Source of the DNA: CAZFAP01 sp964516325
GTDB lineage: Bacteria; Auribacterota; JABMQX01
DNA: 48,401 bases
Direction: 5' to 3'
Assembly: GCA_964516325.1 (NCBI GenBank)
Contig: CAZFAP010000010.1
Span: forward strand, 1 to 48,401
The translations under genes and the position numbers were made by a program. Shown here piece by piece: positions 1 to 8,373 of the stretch. How positions within the stretch are numbered: the stretch's first letter is position 1; every line of letters begins with the position of its first letter. The notes under the pieces are model-generated. The model worked only from the letters and a program-made list of their open reading frames with translations. It searched no databases and was not told the origin of the DNA.

Positions 1-76
1 GGAGAGCCTTCAGGCTGATGGGGCTTCTCTTTTCCCCCTCTCGGATGCTGAGCTTTTCCTGGTTATCGCTGCTCAT
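1..76 (-). CDS. Start of an unidentified protein, cut by the window edge
   Basis: The ATG at 76-74 overlaps the stop of the preceding iron-sulfur gene in an ATGA arrangement, so it is very probably the next gene of the hdr operon. Only about 25 codons are visible, beginning MSSDNQEKLSIREGEK, a hydrophilic lysine- and glutamate-rich N-terminus with no signal peptide and no recognisable motif. In comparable clusters the next gene is often another iron-sulfur or flavoprotein oxidoreductase subunit, but nothing in these residues shows that here. Confidence 0.6.
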   Translation of the reverse strand, partial: MSSDNQEKLSIREGEKRSPISLKAL

Positions 77-912
77 TTAATGAACTCTTGCGGGTCTTGC
101 TGCTTGAAGTCGGTGAATGGCGGCGCGGCTTCCTTATCGTAGCCCGGTTCGTATCCAAACCGCTCTTTGACGCTCTTGGCGAGGCGCCGATTCAAAAGGG
201 AGAGCGGGATGCCAACCGGGCAGGCTCTTTCGCATTCGAGGCAATCAATGCACCTTCCGGAGAGATGCCACGCGCGGACGAGATTCCAATGATAATTGCC
301 GCGGGTGTGGCTGCCGGTTTCAATCCACTGCGGGCGATTCTTCTCGGCGATGCAGACCTCGCAATAGCAAAGCGGGCAGACCTGCCGACAGGCGTAACAC
401 TTTATGCATTTGGCGAACTGCTTTTCCCAGAACTCCCATCGCTCTTCCGGCGACTTTTTCTCAAATTCGTCGACGTCGGCGAATTTGTTGATGTCAGTTT
501 TCGGAGGAATCTTGTCTCCGAAGAGATGGTCGTGGTCTCGCGGCGTGTTCACGTCGCAGATGGGGCATTTGGAGAGCGGCGGCTCGCCGACTCCCGTGCA
601 GGTAACGCCGAGGATGACGACGTTCTCTCGCCTGATCTGGCTTTCTTGAATGAGAACCGTGATGGCTTTCACGTCGCAGCCCTTGGCGATGATGGCGGGC
701 TTGCCGAGGGAGACAACCTCCTTCCTCGTCAGGAAATTCGCCAGGTTAGCATAGCAATGCTTGTTCCAGACGAGGCGCTCGACCTCGTCCGGCGAGGTGA
801 TGAAAACAGGGCGAGTCGTCTGGGGGAGGCCGCCATTCTCGTAGCCGATGACGACTTTCACATCGCCGCTCGTCAGTAACTTCTTCGCTGTTTCTCTTAT
901 CTGCTCAATCAT
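73..912 (-). CDS. FrhB/FdhB-like 4Fe-4S dicluster protein of the hdr cluster
   Basis: This 279-residue cytoplasmic protein has an N-terminal half resembling the beta subunit of F420-reducing hydrogenase or formate dehydrogenase (residues about 60-125, including CTGVG near 105 and CPIC at 116-119). A ferredoxin-like part follows, with one [4Fe-4S] motif at C169, C172, C175, C179 and a second at C221, C224, C227, C231. Extra cysteines lie at 182, 184 and 187. Proteins of this type commonly sit beside HdrA and MvhD in anaerobes and are thought to pass electrons from a donor to the Hdr complex; the donor here is unknown. It lies 45 bases after mvhD, and its stop overlaps the next start by 4 bases. 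F420 or flavin use cannot be judged from the sequence alone. Confidence 0.85.
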   Translation of the reverse strand: MIEQIRETAKKLLTSGDVKVVIGYENGGLPQTTRPVFITSPDEVERLVWNKHCYANLANFLTRKEVVSLGKPAIIAKGCDVKAITVLIQESQIRRENVVILGVTCTGVGEPPLSKCPICDVNTPRDHDHLFGDKIPPKTDINKFADVDEFEKKSPEERWEFWEKQFAKCIKCYACRQVCPLCYCEVCIAEKNRPQWIETGSHTRGNYHWNLVRAWHLSGRCIDCLECERACPVGIPLSLLNRRLAKSVKERFGYEPGYDKEAAPPFTDFKQQDPQEFIK

Positions 913-957
913 TGGCTCAACTGAATCTTGAAATCGCGTCCTGCTCGATGTCGCGAG

Positions 958-1425
958 CTACGCCAGGAGTTTCTGATATTCCTTGAAGGGTCCGAGTTCT
1001 CTGATTTTCGCCACGACTTCGTTGACGAGGTCCGCCCATTTTTTCCCTTCGGCAGCGGAGACCCAACTGAAGATGACTCTGCGCATGTCGAATCCGCAGA
1101 ACTCCAGCAAATCGCGGAAACCGGCGAATCGTCGTCGGGCGTGGTAATTGCCGGCGGTGTAATGACAGTCGCCGGGGTGGCAGCCGGAGACCATGACGCC
1201 GTCGGCGCCTTGCTCGAAGGCTTTGATGATGAACGAGACGTCAATCCGTCCGGAGCAGGGGAGCTTGATGGCCCGAACATGCGGCTCGTAAACAATGCGA
1301 CTCGTGCCCGCGAGGTCTGCGCCGGCGTACGTGCACCAGTTGCAGACGAAGGCGATGATTTTCGGCTGCCATTCCTTTTCGGTGGCGACGGGTTTTTCTT
1401 CGGTTTTCGTTTCGTTGCTTCCCAT
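958..1425 (-). CDS. mvhD: MvhD-type hydrogenase/heterodisulfide reductase delta subunit
   Basis: MvhD carries a [2Fe-2S] cluster and links HdrA to an electron donor such as MvhAG hydrogenase or formate dehydrogenase. This 155-residue protein has the family cysteines: C28 and C31 in a CNWC motif, C57 in PCSGR, and C82 and C87 in GCHPGDCHY. The open frame extends upstream to 1566, but the ATG at 1425 is preceded by AGGAG with a 5-base gap and gives the usual MvhD length; the longer form would run into hdrA. It starts 29 bases after the hdrA stop, so it is the same transcript. No hydrogenase large or small subunit is visible in the window. Confidence 0.93.
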   Translation of the reverse strand: MGSNETKTEEKPVATEKEWQPKIIAFVCNWCTYAGADLAGTSRIVYEPHVRAIKLPCSGRIDVSFIIKAFEQGADGVMVSGCHPGDCHYTAGNYHARRRFAGFRDLLEFCGFDMRRVIFSWVSAAEGKKWADLVNEVVAKIRELGPFKEYQKLLA

Positions 1426-1454
1426 TAGCGCTCCTGAAATGCAGAAAGGGTGGT

Positions 1455-3461
1455 CTATCCGCTGCCGAGAGCCGTGATTTCCGCGAAGAGCTGCTCGTCG
1501 TTGAAGCCCGCAAGCTGAATGGATTTCGACGGGCAAACGGCAACACACGTTCCGCACCCCATGCACATCCCCTCGTTGACTTCGGCGACAATCTTGACGA
1601 GGTTGCCCCTCTTGTCCCGGATTTCCTTGTCGGTTATCGCCGAGTAGGGGCAGACGCGGATGCAGTTGCGGCAGTGGGCGCAGGTGGTCTCATTGACCTT
1701 AGCGACGATTGGCTCGCGCTCCAGCTCGGCGGACGAGAAAAGCAATTGCACTTTCGAGGCGGCGGCGCTCGCTTGAGCCACCGCTTCGGGGATGTCCTTC
1801 GGCGCCTGGCATGCGCCCGCGAGATAGACTCCTGCTCGGGTTGTCTCGACGGGGCGGAGCTTGGGGTGAGCCTCGGAATAAAATCCCTCCGAGCCGCAGG
1901 CGATGCCGACCTTCTGCGCGAGTTCGTAAGCGTCCCGGTGCGGTACGAGCGCCGTTGCGAGAACGACTAAGTCCGCTCGAACCTGGACCTGCGAATTCGA
2001 GAGCGTGTCCGCTCCGACGACGACTAATTGGTCGCCATCCTTATAAATCTTCGAGACTCGTCCGCGGACATAGAGGACGCCATCTTCTTCGACGGCGCGG
2101 CGGACAAACTCCTCGTAATTCTTTCCGCCGGCGCGGATGTCCATATAGAAAATATACGGCTTCCCGTCGTGGACTTTATGCTTGTAGAGCATGGCGTGCT
2201 TGGCGATGTACATGCAGCAAATCTTCGAGCAGTATTCAAGACCTTTCTCGGGATCGCGGGAGCCCACGCAGGCGATGAAGACGACGGATTTCGGCTCTTT
2301 GCCGTCGGATGGGCGGCGAACCGCCCCTTGAGTCGGGCCGGAGGCCGAAAGAAGCCGCTCGAATTGAATGCCGTTGATGACGTCCTTATAGGCGTCGTAG
2401 TTGTACTCGCCGTAGCCTTTCCAGTGGGCGTTGGGCTGGTCCTTTCCGATGCCGTAGAGGTCGTAGCCGGTGGCGACGACGATGGCGCCGACCTCCGCTT
2501 CGATAATGTCGTCCTGCATGGCGTAATCAATGGCGCCGCGGGTGCAGACTTTCGCGCAGACGCCGCACTTGTCTTTGAGGAACTTGATGCACCGCTCCCG
2601 ATCAATGACCGGCGTGTTGGGCACCGCTTGTGGGAAGGGGACGTAAATGGCTGTGCGATACCCCAAGCCCGCGTCGAACTCCGAGGGGATTTTCTTCTGC
2701 GGGCATTTGTTCCAGCAATCGCCGCAGCCGTTGCAGAGGTCGGCGTTGACGGATTTTGCCTTCTGGCGAATTTTGACCTTGTAGTTCCCGATGAAGCCCT
2801 CGACTTGCTCGACTTCTGCGTACGTGTAGAGGGTGATGCGAGGGTCTCGGGCGACCTCGACCATGCGCGGAGTAAGGATGCACTGCGAGCAGTCGAGCGT
2901 CGGGAAAGTCTCCGAGAGGCGAGCCATGTTGCCGCCGATGGAGGGCTGTCTCTCGACGAGAATCACCTCGTGCCCGCCAGCGGCGATGTCGAGGGCAGCC
3001 TGAATGCCGGCAATGCCGCCGCCGATGACCAAAGCCCGCTTGGTGATGGGAACCTTAATCGGGAAAAGCTCCTGGTTTCTTTTGACCTTCTCGACCATGA
3101 CGCGGACGAGGTCAATGGCTTTCTCCGTCGCAAGCTCACGGTCGGTATGCACCCAGGAGCAGTGCTCTCGGATGTTCGCCATCTCGCAGAGGAAGGGGTT
3201 CAGCCCGGCCTCTGCGACGGCGGCGCGGAACGTCGGCTCGTGCATGTGGGGAGAACAGGCGGCGACGACGACCCCGTCGAGCTTCTGCTCCCGGATCGCG
3301 TCCTTAATCATGTTCTGCCCCGGATCGGAGCACATATATTTGTAGTCCAGTGAGACGAGAACACCGGGGAGCTTGGCGGTCTCGGCGGCGACTTTCGTGC
3401 AGTCCACAGTCCGCGCGATATTCTCACCGCAATGGCATATAAAAACGCCGACTCTCGACAT
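1455..3461 (-). CDS. hdrA: Heterodisulfide reductase subunit A, FAD and iron-sulfur protein
   Basis: HdrA is the FAD-containing subunit at which electron bifurcation occurs in HdrABC complexes. The 668 residues match the usual full length. Visible parts are an N-terminal iron-sulfur domain (CHCGEN at 9-14, C44, ACSPHMHEP near 69, C92, C101), a Rossmann FAD site GGGIAG at 147-152, CSQC at 191-194, a [4Fe-4S] motif at C243, C246, C249, C253, a further cysteine-rich segment around 292-308, and two C-terminal ferredoxin motifs (CAHCRNCIRVC and CMGCGTCVAVC). The ATG directly abuts the stop of the upstream gene (TGAATG) and has AGGAG 8 bases before it. I saw no in-frame stop suggesting selenocysteine. 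Neighbours hdrB, hdrC and mvhD confirm the assignment. Confidence 0.97.
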   Translation of the reverse strand: MSRVGVFICHCGENIARTVDCTKVAAETAKLPGVLVSLDYKYMCSDPGQNMIKDAIREQKLDGVVVAACSPHMHEPTFRAAVAEAGLNPFLCEMANIREHCSWVHTDRELATEKAIDLVRVMVEKVKRNQELFPIKVPITKRALVIGGGIAGIQAALDIAAGGHEVILVERQPSIGGNMARLSETFPTLDCSQCILTPRMVEVARDPRITLYTYAEVEQVEGFIGNYKVKIRQKAKSVNADLCNGCGDCWNKCPQKKIPSEFDAGLGYRTAIYVPFPQAVPNTPVIDRERCIKFLKDKCGVCAKVCTRGAIDYAMQDDIIEAEVGAIVVATGYDLYGIGKDQPNAHWKGYGEYNYDAYKDVINGIQFERLLSASGPTQGAVRRPSDGKEPKSVVFIACVGSRDPEKGLEYCSKICCMYIAKHAMLYKHKVHDGKPYIFYMDIRAGGKNYEEFVRRAVEEDGVLYVRGRVSKIYKDGDQLVVVGADTLSNSQVQVRADLVVLATALVPHRDAYELAQKVGIACGSEGFYSEAHPKLRPVETTRAGVYLAGACQAPKDIPEAVAQASAAASKVQLLFSSAELEREPIVAKVNETTCAHCRNCIRVCPYSAITDKEIRDKRGNLVKIVAEVNEGMCMGCGTCVAVCPSKSIQLAGFNDEQLFAEITALGSG

Positions 3462-4463
3462 TCACTGAACTCCTGACTTCGTTTCCGTTGGGGCTTTTTG
3501 CGGGGGCGTCTCCGTTGGGGGCGGTCTTGCAGCGGCGGGTTCGACCAGGCTCGTCCTGATCTCGCCGGTCGTCCTAACCTCGGTCTTAATTCCGCCCGGG
3601 GTCCCCCTCATTTCCTGGGCAATCTTCATCTGGGATTGGACGAGTTGGCCGCTCCGGAGGTCCGCCAAAGCCCAGCCCTCATTGGTCTGCTTGAATTCGG
3701 TCAGATTCGGGATTTTCTCTTTCGGTCTGCTTTTGACGAGTATCTCGATTCGGGCGCAGTCCCTCTCGAAGGCCTTCTCGTTCCGCTGGTATTGATAGAC
3801 GGCTTCGTCAATCATGATCTTACCGTCGAGGGGACCCGGGCCCCGAGGGGCTTCTCTCTCGCTGGTCTCATTCCATTCGGTGCCGGGGGTTATGGCGACT
3901 TCGGGGAATACAATCTGCTGCCGAAAGAACTGCTTTGTATCCACGCCAGGGAAGCGCTCCGCCAGCCCCGGGGGGAACTGCACGTCCAGGACTTTGCCCC
4001 TCCTGTCAACGCTGAATGTGATTATGGAGCCGAAGAGCTTTCTCAGGTTGGGTCTGCCCTGCTTCTCGAGCGCCTCCCAGGTGATGGATTCCTGGAGTTT
4101 CCCGTCCGCGTACGACCGGGCGCCGTCGCGGTCGCTGATGATCCGGCTTGTTCCCCCTTGCTCGGTGATGGAGGTCTGCATGGTGAAATCGGGATACGTA
4201 ATCTCGACGTGGATCACGCCGTCCTCGGAGACTTGCGTGCACCGAATGAGGACTTTCATGTCCGAAGTGAAGAGCAGGGTGCGCTGTTCGGGGCCTCTGG
4301 AGCTCTGCCTCGTGTAATCGGTCCGCATGTCCACATGGAGCGCATAATTCACCGACTCGCCCGGCTGCATCCGGAGCTCCATCTTCCGGGGTTCCTCGGC
4401 GAAAAGTGGCGTGCCGACCAGCAAAATCGCAAGGACCGTCGCAACTGCTGCGTGGTTTTTCAT
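3462..4463 (-). CDS. Exported protein of unknown function within the hdr operon
   Basis: The 333-residue protein starts with a clear Sec signal peptide (MKNHAAV followed by a hydrophobic stretch, cleavage probable after LFA near residue 22). The mature part is soluble, rich in beta-strand-like alternating segments, and ends in a proline- and threonine-rich tail. I recognise no catalytic motif; it resembles the general class of exported proteins named only by DUF numbers in PVC-like bacteria. An upstream ATG at 4484 is possible, but GGAGG lies 9 bases before the ATG at 4463 and the signal peptide begins there. Its stop abuts the hdrA start with no spacer, while 138 bases separate it from hdrB. 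A periplasmic protein inside a cytoplasmic redox operon is odd; its role is unknown. Confidence 0.8.
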   Translation of the reverse strand: MKNHAAVATVLAILLVGTPLFAEEPRKMELRMQPGESVNYALHVDMRTDYTRQSSRGPEQRTLLFTSDMKVLIRCTQVSEDGVIHVEITYPDFTMQTSITEQGGTSRIISDRDGARSYADGKLQESITWEALEKQGRPNLRKLFGSIITFSVDRRGKVLDVQFPPGLAERFPGVDTKQFFRQQIVFPEVAITPGTEWNETSEREAPRGPGPLDGKIMIDEAVYQYQRNEKAFERDCARIEILVKSRPKEKIPNLTEFKQTNEGWALADLRSGQLVQSQMKIAQEMRGTPGGIKTEVRTTGEIRTSLVEPAAARPPPTETPPQKAPTETKSGVQ

Positions 4464-4601
4464 CGTCTCATCCCTCCTGATCATCGGAGTGTTCCATCCT
4501 TACTTCCTCTGACTTCCTCATTCCTCTGACGATCAGAAGCGAGTTGATGTTCGTTATGTTTGTCGAAGGCCGAATGCCCTGCGCCCAAGCCGCAAAACCG
4601 T

Positions 4602-5498
4602 TCAACGTCCCGCGACAACTTCCTTCGGTTGCGCTGATGCCGTGCGCTCCGTCAGCCTCATCGCGTTGACGAAATGCTTTTTCAGTCCGAGCTTCTTCGG
4701 CTTCACGCCCACCGCCAGTCCGACCAATTCCGTCAGATAAACGATAGGAATATCGAACGAAGTGTCGAACATCTTATTGATGTTCTTCTGGCGCATGTCG
4801 AGGTTGGACTGGCACATCGGGCAGGCCACGATGATAGCTTCCGCGCCGTTGTTGACGGCGTTTTCGAGGATTCGCCGCGAAAGCTCGCACACTAAGTCCG
4901 TCCGGCTCATCGAGAAGCCGGCGCCGCAGCACTCGGTCTTGAATCCCCAGTCAATCGGCTCTGTCCCGAGGACCCGGCAGACCTCATCCATGAGAACGGG
5001 CTGCTCCGGGTCGTCGAACTTGAGCAAATCGGGCGGGCGGGTGAGCAAGCAGCCGTAGTAGCACGCCACCTTCAACCCTCCGAGCGGCGACACCACTTTC
5101 TTCGCAAGCTCGTCGAGACCGTATTCGAGGAAAATCTGAATGATGTTGAGAACCCTGACGCCGCCGTGGTATTCGCGACCGGCAACGCGGGCGACCTCTC
5201 CGGCGAGCTTTTTGTCGGAGAGAATCAGCTCGTGGGTTTTCTTCATGGCGTTGGAGCAGAGGGCGCACGGCGCCAGCACGGTTTCAAGCCCCGCCTCCTC
5301 CGCCAGACTCAGATTTCTCGCGGGGAGAGCCAGTCCCAATAGGTGGCTCGTGGAGTGAGCCGCGGAAGCCCCGCAGCAACTCCAATCGGGGACTTCTTGA
5401 AGTTCGATCCCGAGCGCCTCACAAGTGGCTTCTGTAGATTTTCCAAAATCAATGGCCATCCCGTGAAGCGAACAGCCCGGATAATAGCCTACCTTCAT
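4602..5498 (-). CDS. hdrB: Heterodisulfide reductase subunit B, twin CCG-domain protein
   Basis: HdrB holds the non-cubane [4Fe-4S] clusters that reduce disulfides or related substrates. Two CCG motifs are complete: C9, C41-C42, C78, C81 (spacing CX31CCX35CXXC) and C150, C190-C191, C226, C229 (CX39CCX34CXXC). The 298-residue length is normal for the family. The start is taken as ATG at 5498, giving MKVGYYPGC as in other HdrB proteins. A TTG two codons upstream (5504) overlaps the hdrC stop and cannot be excluded. No strong Shine-Dalgarno sequence is seen, which fits translational coupling to hdrC. The physiological substrate may be CoM-S-S-CoB-like or something else; in bacteria this is usually unknown. 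Confidence 0.95.
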   Translation of the reverse strand: MKVGYYPGCSLHGMAIDFGKSTEATCEALGIELQEVPDWSCCGASAAHSTSHLLGLALPARNLSLAEEAGLETVLAPCALCSNAMKKTHELILSDKKLAGEVARVAGREYHGGVRVLNIIQIFLEYGLDELAKKVVSPLGGLKVACYYGCLLTRPPDLLKFDDPEQPVLMDEVCRVLGTEPIDWGFKTECCGAGFSMSRTDLVCELSRRILENAVNNGAEAIIVACPMCQSNLDMRQKNINKMFDTSFDIPIVYLTELVGLAVGVKPKKLGLKKHFVNAMRLTERTASAQPKEVVAGR

Positions 5499-5500
5499 CG

Positions 5501-6130
5501 TCAAAAGCCCTGTTCAGCGGAAGAAGGCTCGGCAGTATGCCCTTCCTTTTCCTCCGCAGGAAATTCTTCCTTTTTCCCGTATCCGGCGGCCTCGAACATC
5601 GCCCGGATTTCCTTGACTCCTTTGGTCCTATGCGGGAGGGGCTTGATTTTCCCCTTGAAGAACATCTTCATTCCGGCGCCGACGTCCGCGAAGAAATGGC
5701 GGCTCTTCAGCTTATAGAACGCGGCGATGCTCGCCTCGTGAACTTTGCCGAACCGCCGCATGTTGCTCATGAAGACCTTGTGGAACAGCTTGATGTCCTT
5801 CTCCGACGGCGTGTCCTTTCCCGTGGCGAGGGCGAGCTCACGAAGGGCGTCCATGCACTCCGCAATCTTGAACTCCTTCGGACAGCGGGTGGAGCACGTG
5901 ATGCAGGAGGAACAAACCCATATCGTGCGGCTTTCGAGCACCCGGTCAATCTGGCCGAGCTGGAGCAGGCGAACCACGACGTTCGGCGGGATATCCATCA
6001 AGAAGTGGACAGGGCAGCCCGCGGAGCATTTCCCGCACTGGTAGCAGACGGAGGGAGACTGCTCAATCATCTCCTCCACCCGTTTGAGGAGGCTCGACTC
6101 AAGCTGCTGGTTTTCGATGGTGAACCGCAT
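5501..6130 (-). CDS. hdrC: Heterodisulfide reductase subunit C
   Basis: HdrC is the electron-transfer subunit connecting HdrA to HdrB. This 209-residue soluble protein has two classical ferredoxin motifs, C29, C32, C35, C39 and C73, C76, C79, C83, followed by a helical part. It has no membrane helices, so it is the cytoplasmic HdrABC type and not membrane-bound HdrDE. The last 25 residues form a charged tail that is not typical of the core family. The ATG at 6130 is preceded by GAGG. It is the first gene of the operon, about 140 bases downstream of the predicted promoter at 6276-6304, and its stop overlaps the region of the hdrB start. Confidence 0.95.
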   Translation of the reverse strand: MRFTIENQQLESSLLKRVEEMIEQSPSVCYQCGKCSAGCPVHFLMDIPPNVVVRLLQLGQIDRVLESRTIWVCSSCITCSTRCPKEFKIAECMDALRELALATGKDTPSEKDIKLFHKVFMSNMRRFGKVHEASIAAFYKLKSRHFFADVGAGMKMFFKGKIKPLPHRTKGVKEIRAMFEAAGYGKKEEFPAEEKEGHTAEPSSAEQGF

Positions 6131-6275
6131 CGTTCCTCAACGCCGCCGTTTGTTCGGCGCGAATTGTCGTGTGCGGCGGCTTGTTTCTGCACGCACCAAA
6201 GGAGTCAACACGTCAAATCTCATTAACGTTCCCCCAAACCGGGGGCGCCGGGCGCCGCCGACAAATTAAGGCGTT

Positions 6276-6304
6276 CTCATACCATACCACCGGAACCATG
6301 TCAA
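6276..6304 (-). promoter_or_regulatory. Sigma-70-type promoter for the hdr operon
   Basis: On the minus strand a perfect TTGACA (6304-6299) is followed after 17 bases by TATGAG (6281-6276). The predicted transcript has a leader of about 140 bases before hdrC. That leader contains a CCCCC/GGGGG inverted repeat at about 6233-6247 and GC-rich sequence. No second promoter is evident between here and the left edge of the window. Confidence 0.6.
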
Positions 6305-6733
6305 CAGGTTTGCTCGCGCGGGTAGCGCGGCTTCTTCCCGGGAGGGACTCGCCGCAGAGGACGCAGAGTGCGCCGCGCCCGAAGGCGGGGTAGCTCCGCT
6401 GCCGCGCTCCAAGGTTCCTTCGGCGTGCTGGGGCTTACCCCTCAGGCGGGAAGAGTCCTTGGCACCTTCGCGTCCTGGCGAGAGAACACGAAATCCGGCT
6501 TCTGCTATGGAAATGACCGATACGCAGCCCCGCCTTCGGGCGGGGTCTCCGGGGGAACGAAGTTCATGAGCGACTGCGGTTTTGTCCGCGTGGGAAGGAT
6601 GCCGGGATTGCCGAGGAGCTTCACCGCCCACAACTGGGGGATGCATTGCTCCGCCGACCCCGGAAAGGAGCCGAAGCCGAAGTTCCATCCTCCGCGAATC
6701 CCTCCGTCGAAAGGCGCCGGGTTGTCGCCAATC
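6305..6733. repeat. Intergenic region with dispersed repeat fragments
   Basis: No gene is supported here. The stretch holds a copy of the CGCAGAG repeat family (6341-6368, sharing the phrase GGAGGGACTC then CCGCAGAG with 46389-46416), a GC hairpin CCCCGCC-TTC-GGCGGGG type palindrome at 6528-6545, and a 36-base segment (6545-6580) that recurs inverted at 31348-31383 with two mismatches. Apparent reading frames through it are translations of these repeats. Confidence 0.7.
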
Positions 6734-8041
6734 TCACGGCAAGGCGATAACGATATACTGCGGTTCCTCGCTCAGCTTGACCGGCACGGTGTTTCCTTTT
6801 CCCTCGATGGAGAGCGCCTCTCCGGTCATGGAGAAGAGCTTTACCGCCTTTCCCGGGACGGGCAGACGCACCGCGTGCGGCTTCTCCGTAGTCCAGGCCG
6901 CGACGACTTGCCTCTTGCCGCCGGAGAATAACAGGGCATAATCGCTTGGCGATTCCAGTGGCAGGCGCTTCGTGAAGGTCATCCCGCTCAACGAGTGGAG
7001 CAAAGTCTTCGCCGCGAGATAGGAGGGCTTCAGGTCGTAATTGTACGTTACGATGCCGAAGTTGTGCTCGGTCTCCTTTGGGTCGGGACCGTCGTCGTGC
7101 CAGTCGTACCAGATGCTCAGCCGAACATCGTTCATCAGGTTCACGAGGAATTGCCGGGCGACGTACGACGCCTGTTTTCCCGGCGACATTGGGTTTCCTC
7201 CATAATGCCACAGCGAATATCCCCACTCCCCGGAGAGGATCGGCAGCCCTTTCTTCTTTTTCGGGGCGTATTTGTCAATCAGCTCCCTCAATTTCTGATA
7301 CTCCGGCACGACAGTCTCCGGCTCATTCCCCCGATAGGGATGAACTGTTATGCCGTCAAGCCACTCGAGAATGCCCGCCCGGAAAACCTTCTCGATGAAC
7401 TTCAGGTCAATCCGCGAAGTCGCCGGGGCGACGATGCAGCATTTGGGGTCCGCTTCCCAAAGGGCTTTGCAGACCTGCACCGCCAAAGCGCAATAGTCCT
7501 CGACATTGGCTTTCGGTTTCCAGAACTGGTCCAGGTTCGGCTCGTTCCAGATTTCCCAGATGATTCCTTTCCCCGCGAAACGTTTTGCCGCCGCTGCCGC
7601 GAACTTGCAGAATGCCGCCCTGCCCTCCTCGGTATATGGCGCCGAGCCGTTGTCGTAGAGCCTGTTACCGTAGTCCAGGATGAAAAGTGGACGGATCTTC
7701 CGTCTCGCGAGCGAGTTGACGAGCCGCCCGTAGCCGGAAAAATCGTACTTCCCCTTCTCCCGCTCGACGTGGCTCCACGCGAAATCCATGCGGATGAACC
7801 GAAACCCCGCATCCGCAATCATCCCAATGTCCTTCTCCTTCGGCTCGACGAAATGTATGTTCACGCCGAATTGGTGCGGGATAGTCCTCGACGGAATCCC
7901 CTCCGCCCGCCCATCACCCATCCAAAAGATAGTCAGACAGCCCGCCAACACCGCGAGAAACCTCAAGAAAGTCCCGAAAACCCTCCCCCAGCCCGCTGAA
8001 TACTGTACATATCTTTCCGAACCACAATGCGTTATCTCCAT
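6734..8041 (-). CDS. Exported clan GH-A glycoside hydrolase (GH39/PslG-like)
   Basis: The 435-residue protein has a hydrophobic segment at residues about 24-41 acting as signal peptide or anchor, then a TIM-barrel glycosidase. The acid/base glutamate is in WNEPN (E167) and the likely nucleophile is in LSGEWG (E272), the clan GH-A arrangement; a small beta domain ends the protein. Substrate cannot be read from the sequence, though GH39-like enzymes such as PslG cut exopolysaccharide or xyloside linkages. The open frame extends upstream to 8110, but AAAGGAG lies 9 bases before the ATG at 8041, so that start is preferred. It diverges from nrdJ across a 332-base spacer. The strand ahead shows a TACAAT -10-like hexamer at 8100-8095 without a convincing -35. 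Confidence 0.82.
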   Translation of the reverse strand: MEITHCGSERYVQYSAGWGRVFGTFLRFLAVLAGCLTIFWMGDGRAEGIPSRTIPHQFGVNIHFVEPKEKDIGMIADAGFRFIRMDFAWSHVEREKGKYDFSGYGRLVNSLARRKIRPLFILDYGNRLYDNGSAPYTEEGRAAFCKFAAAAAKRFAGKGIIWEIWNEPNLDQFWKPKANVEDYCALAVQVCKALWEADPKCCIVAPATSRIDLKFIEKVFRAGILEWLDGITVHPYRGNEPETVVPEYQKLRELIDKYAPKKKKGLPILSGEWGYSLWHYGGNPMSPGKQASYVARQFLVNLMNDVRLSIWYDWHDDGPDPKETEHNFGIVTYNYDLKPSYLAAKTLLHSLSGMTFTKRLPLESPSDYALLFSGGKRQVVAAWTTEKPHAVRLPVPGKAVKLFSMTGEALSIEGKGNTVPVKLSEEPQYIVIALP

Positions 8042-8268
8042 TGTCCCGTGCTCCTTTCGGCTCATTTCTAACTTGACTCTGTGCGGAAGGCCCGATTGTA
8101 TCACAACCACGCGTTCCCGTGCGAAGGTACAACCAGGTTTTCTGGGCTAAAAAATCCGCCGGAACGAATTTTTTTCTTGATTGAGAGGCGAACATTATGC
8201 GAAAGTCTGCCCGTTATTGGCTGTCAGAACGTCAGTTCCGTCAGGGCATTCGGGGGCAAAACTTTGGC

Positions 8269-8296
8269 TTGACAACACAACATATTGTGGTATCAT
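8269..8296 (+). promoter_or_regulatory. Sigma-70-type promoter of nrdJ
   Basis: A perfect TTGACA at 8269-8274 is followed after 16 bases by TATCAT at 8291-8296. Transcription would begin near 8303, giving a leader of about 70 bases before the GTG start at 8374. The first NrdR-like box lies inside the spacer, the second just past the -10 element. Confidence 0.65.
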
Positions 8297-8321
8297 GCAA
8301 TCCTGCCACTATATAAGGCAC
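8275..8321 (+). promoter_or_regulatory. Tandem NrdR-box-like operator
   Basis: The 16-base box ACACAACATATTGTGG at 8275-8290 matches the published NrdR palindrome (acaCwAtATaTwGtgt) at 14 of 16 positions. A second site at 8306-8321 matches well in its left half (CCACTATATA) and poorly in its right half. The two start 31 bases apart, about three helical turns, which is the usual geometry for paired NrdR boxes. NrdR is a zinc/ATP-cone repressor of ribonucleotide reductase genes; its own gene is not in the window. Confidence 0.65.
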
Positions 8322-8373
8322 ACTTTAGGAATTACCTACCAACTACTTACCACCATGTGGGGGAGGTGCCATC

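Larger units (their letters stand above)
8042..8373. other. Divergent spacer between glycosidase and nrdJ
   Basis: This 332-base spacer is more A+T rich than its surroundings. It contains the nrdJ promoter and tandem NrdR-box-like operator near 8269-8321 and probably a minus-strand promoter for the glycosidase. No open frame in it has a ribosome binding site or recognisable product. Confidence 0.6.

Noticed and set aside
958..1566. Longer N-terminus for MvhD
   Set aside because: The extension overlaps the hdrA coding region in another frame, while the ATG at 1425 has a strong ribosome binding site.
1455..3461. Selenocysteine in HdrA
   Set aside because: All cluster cysteines are encoded by normal Cys codons and there is no in-frame TGA.
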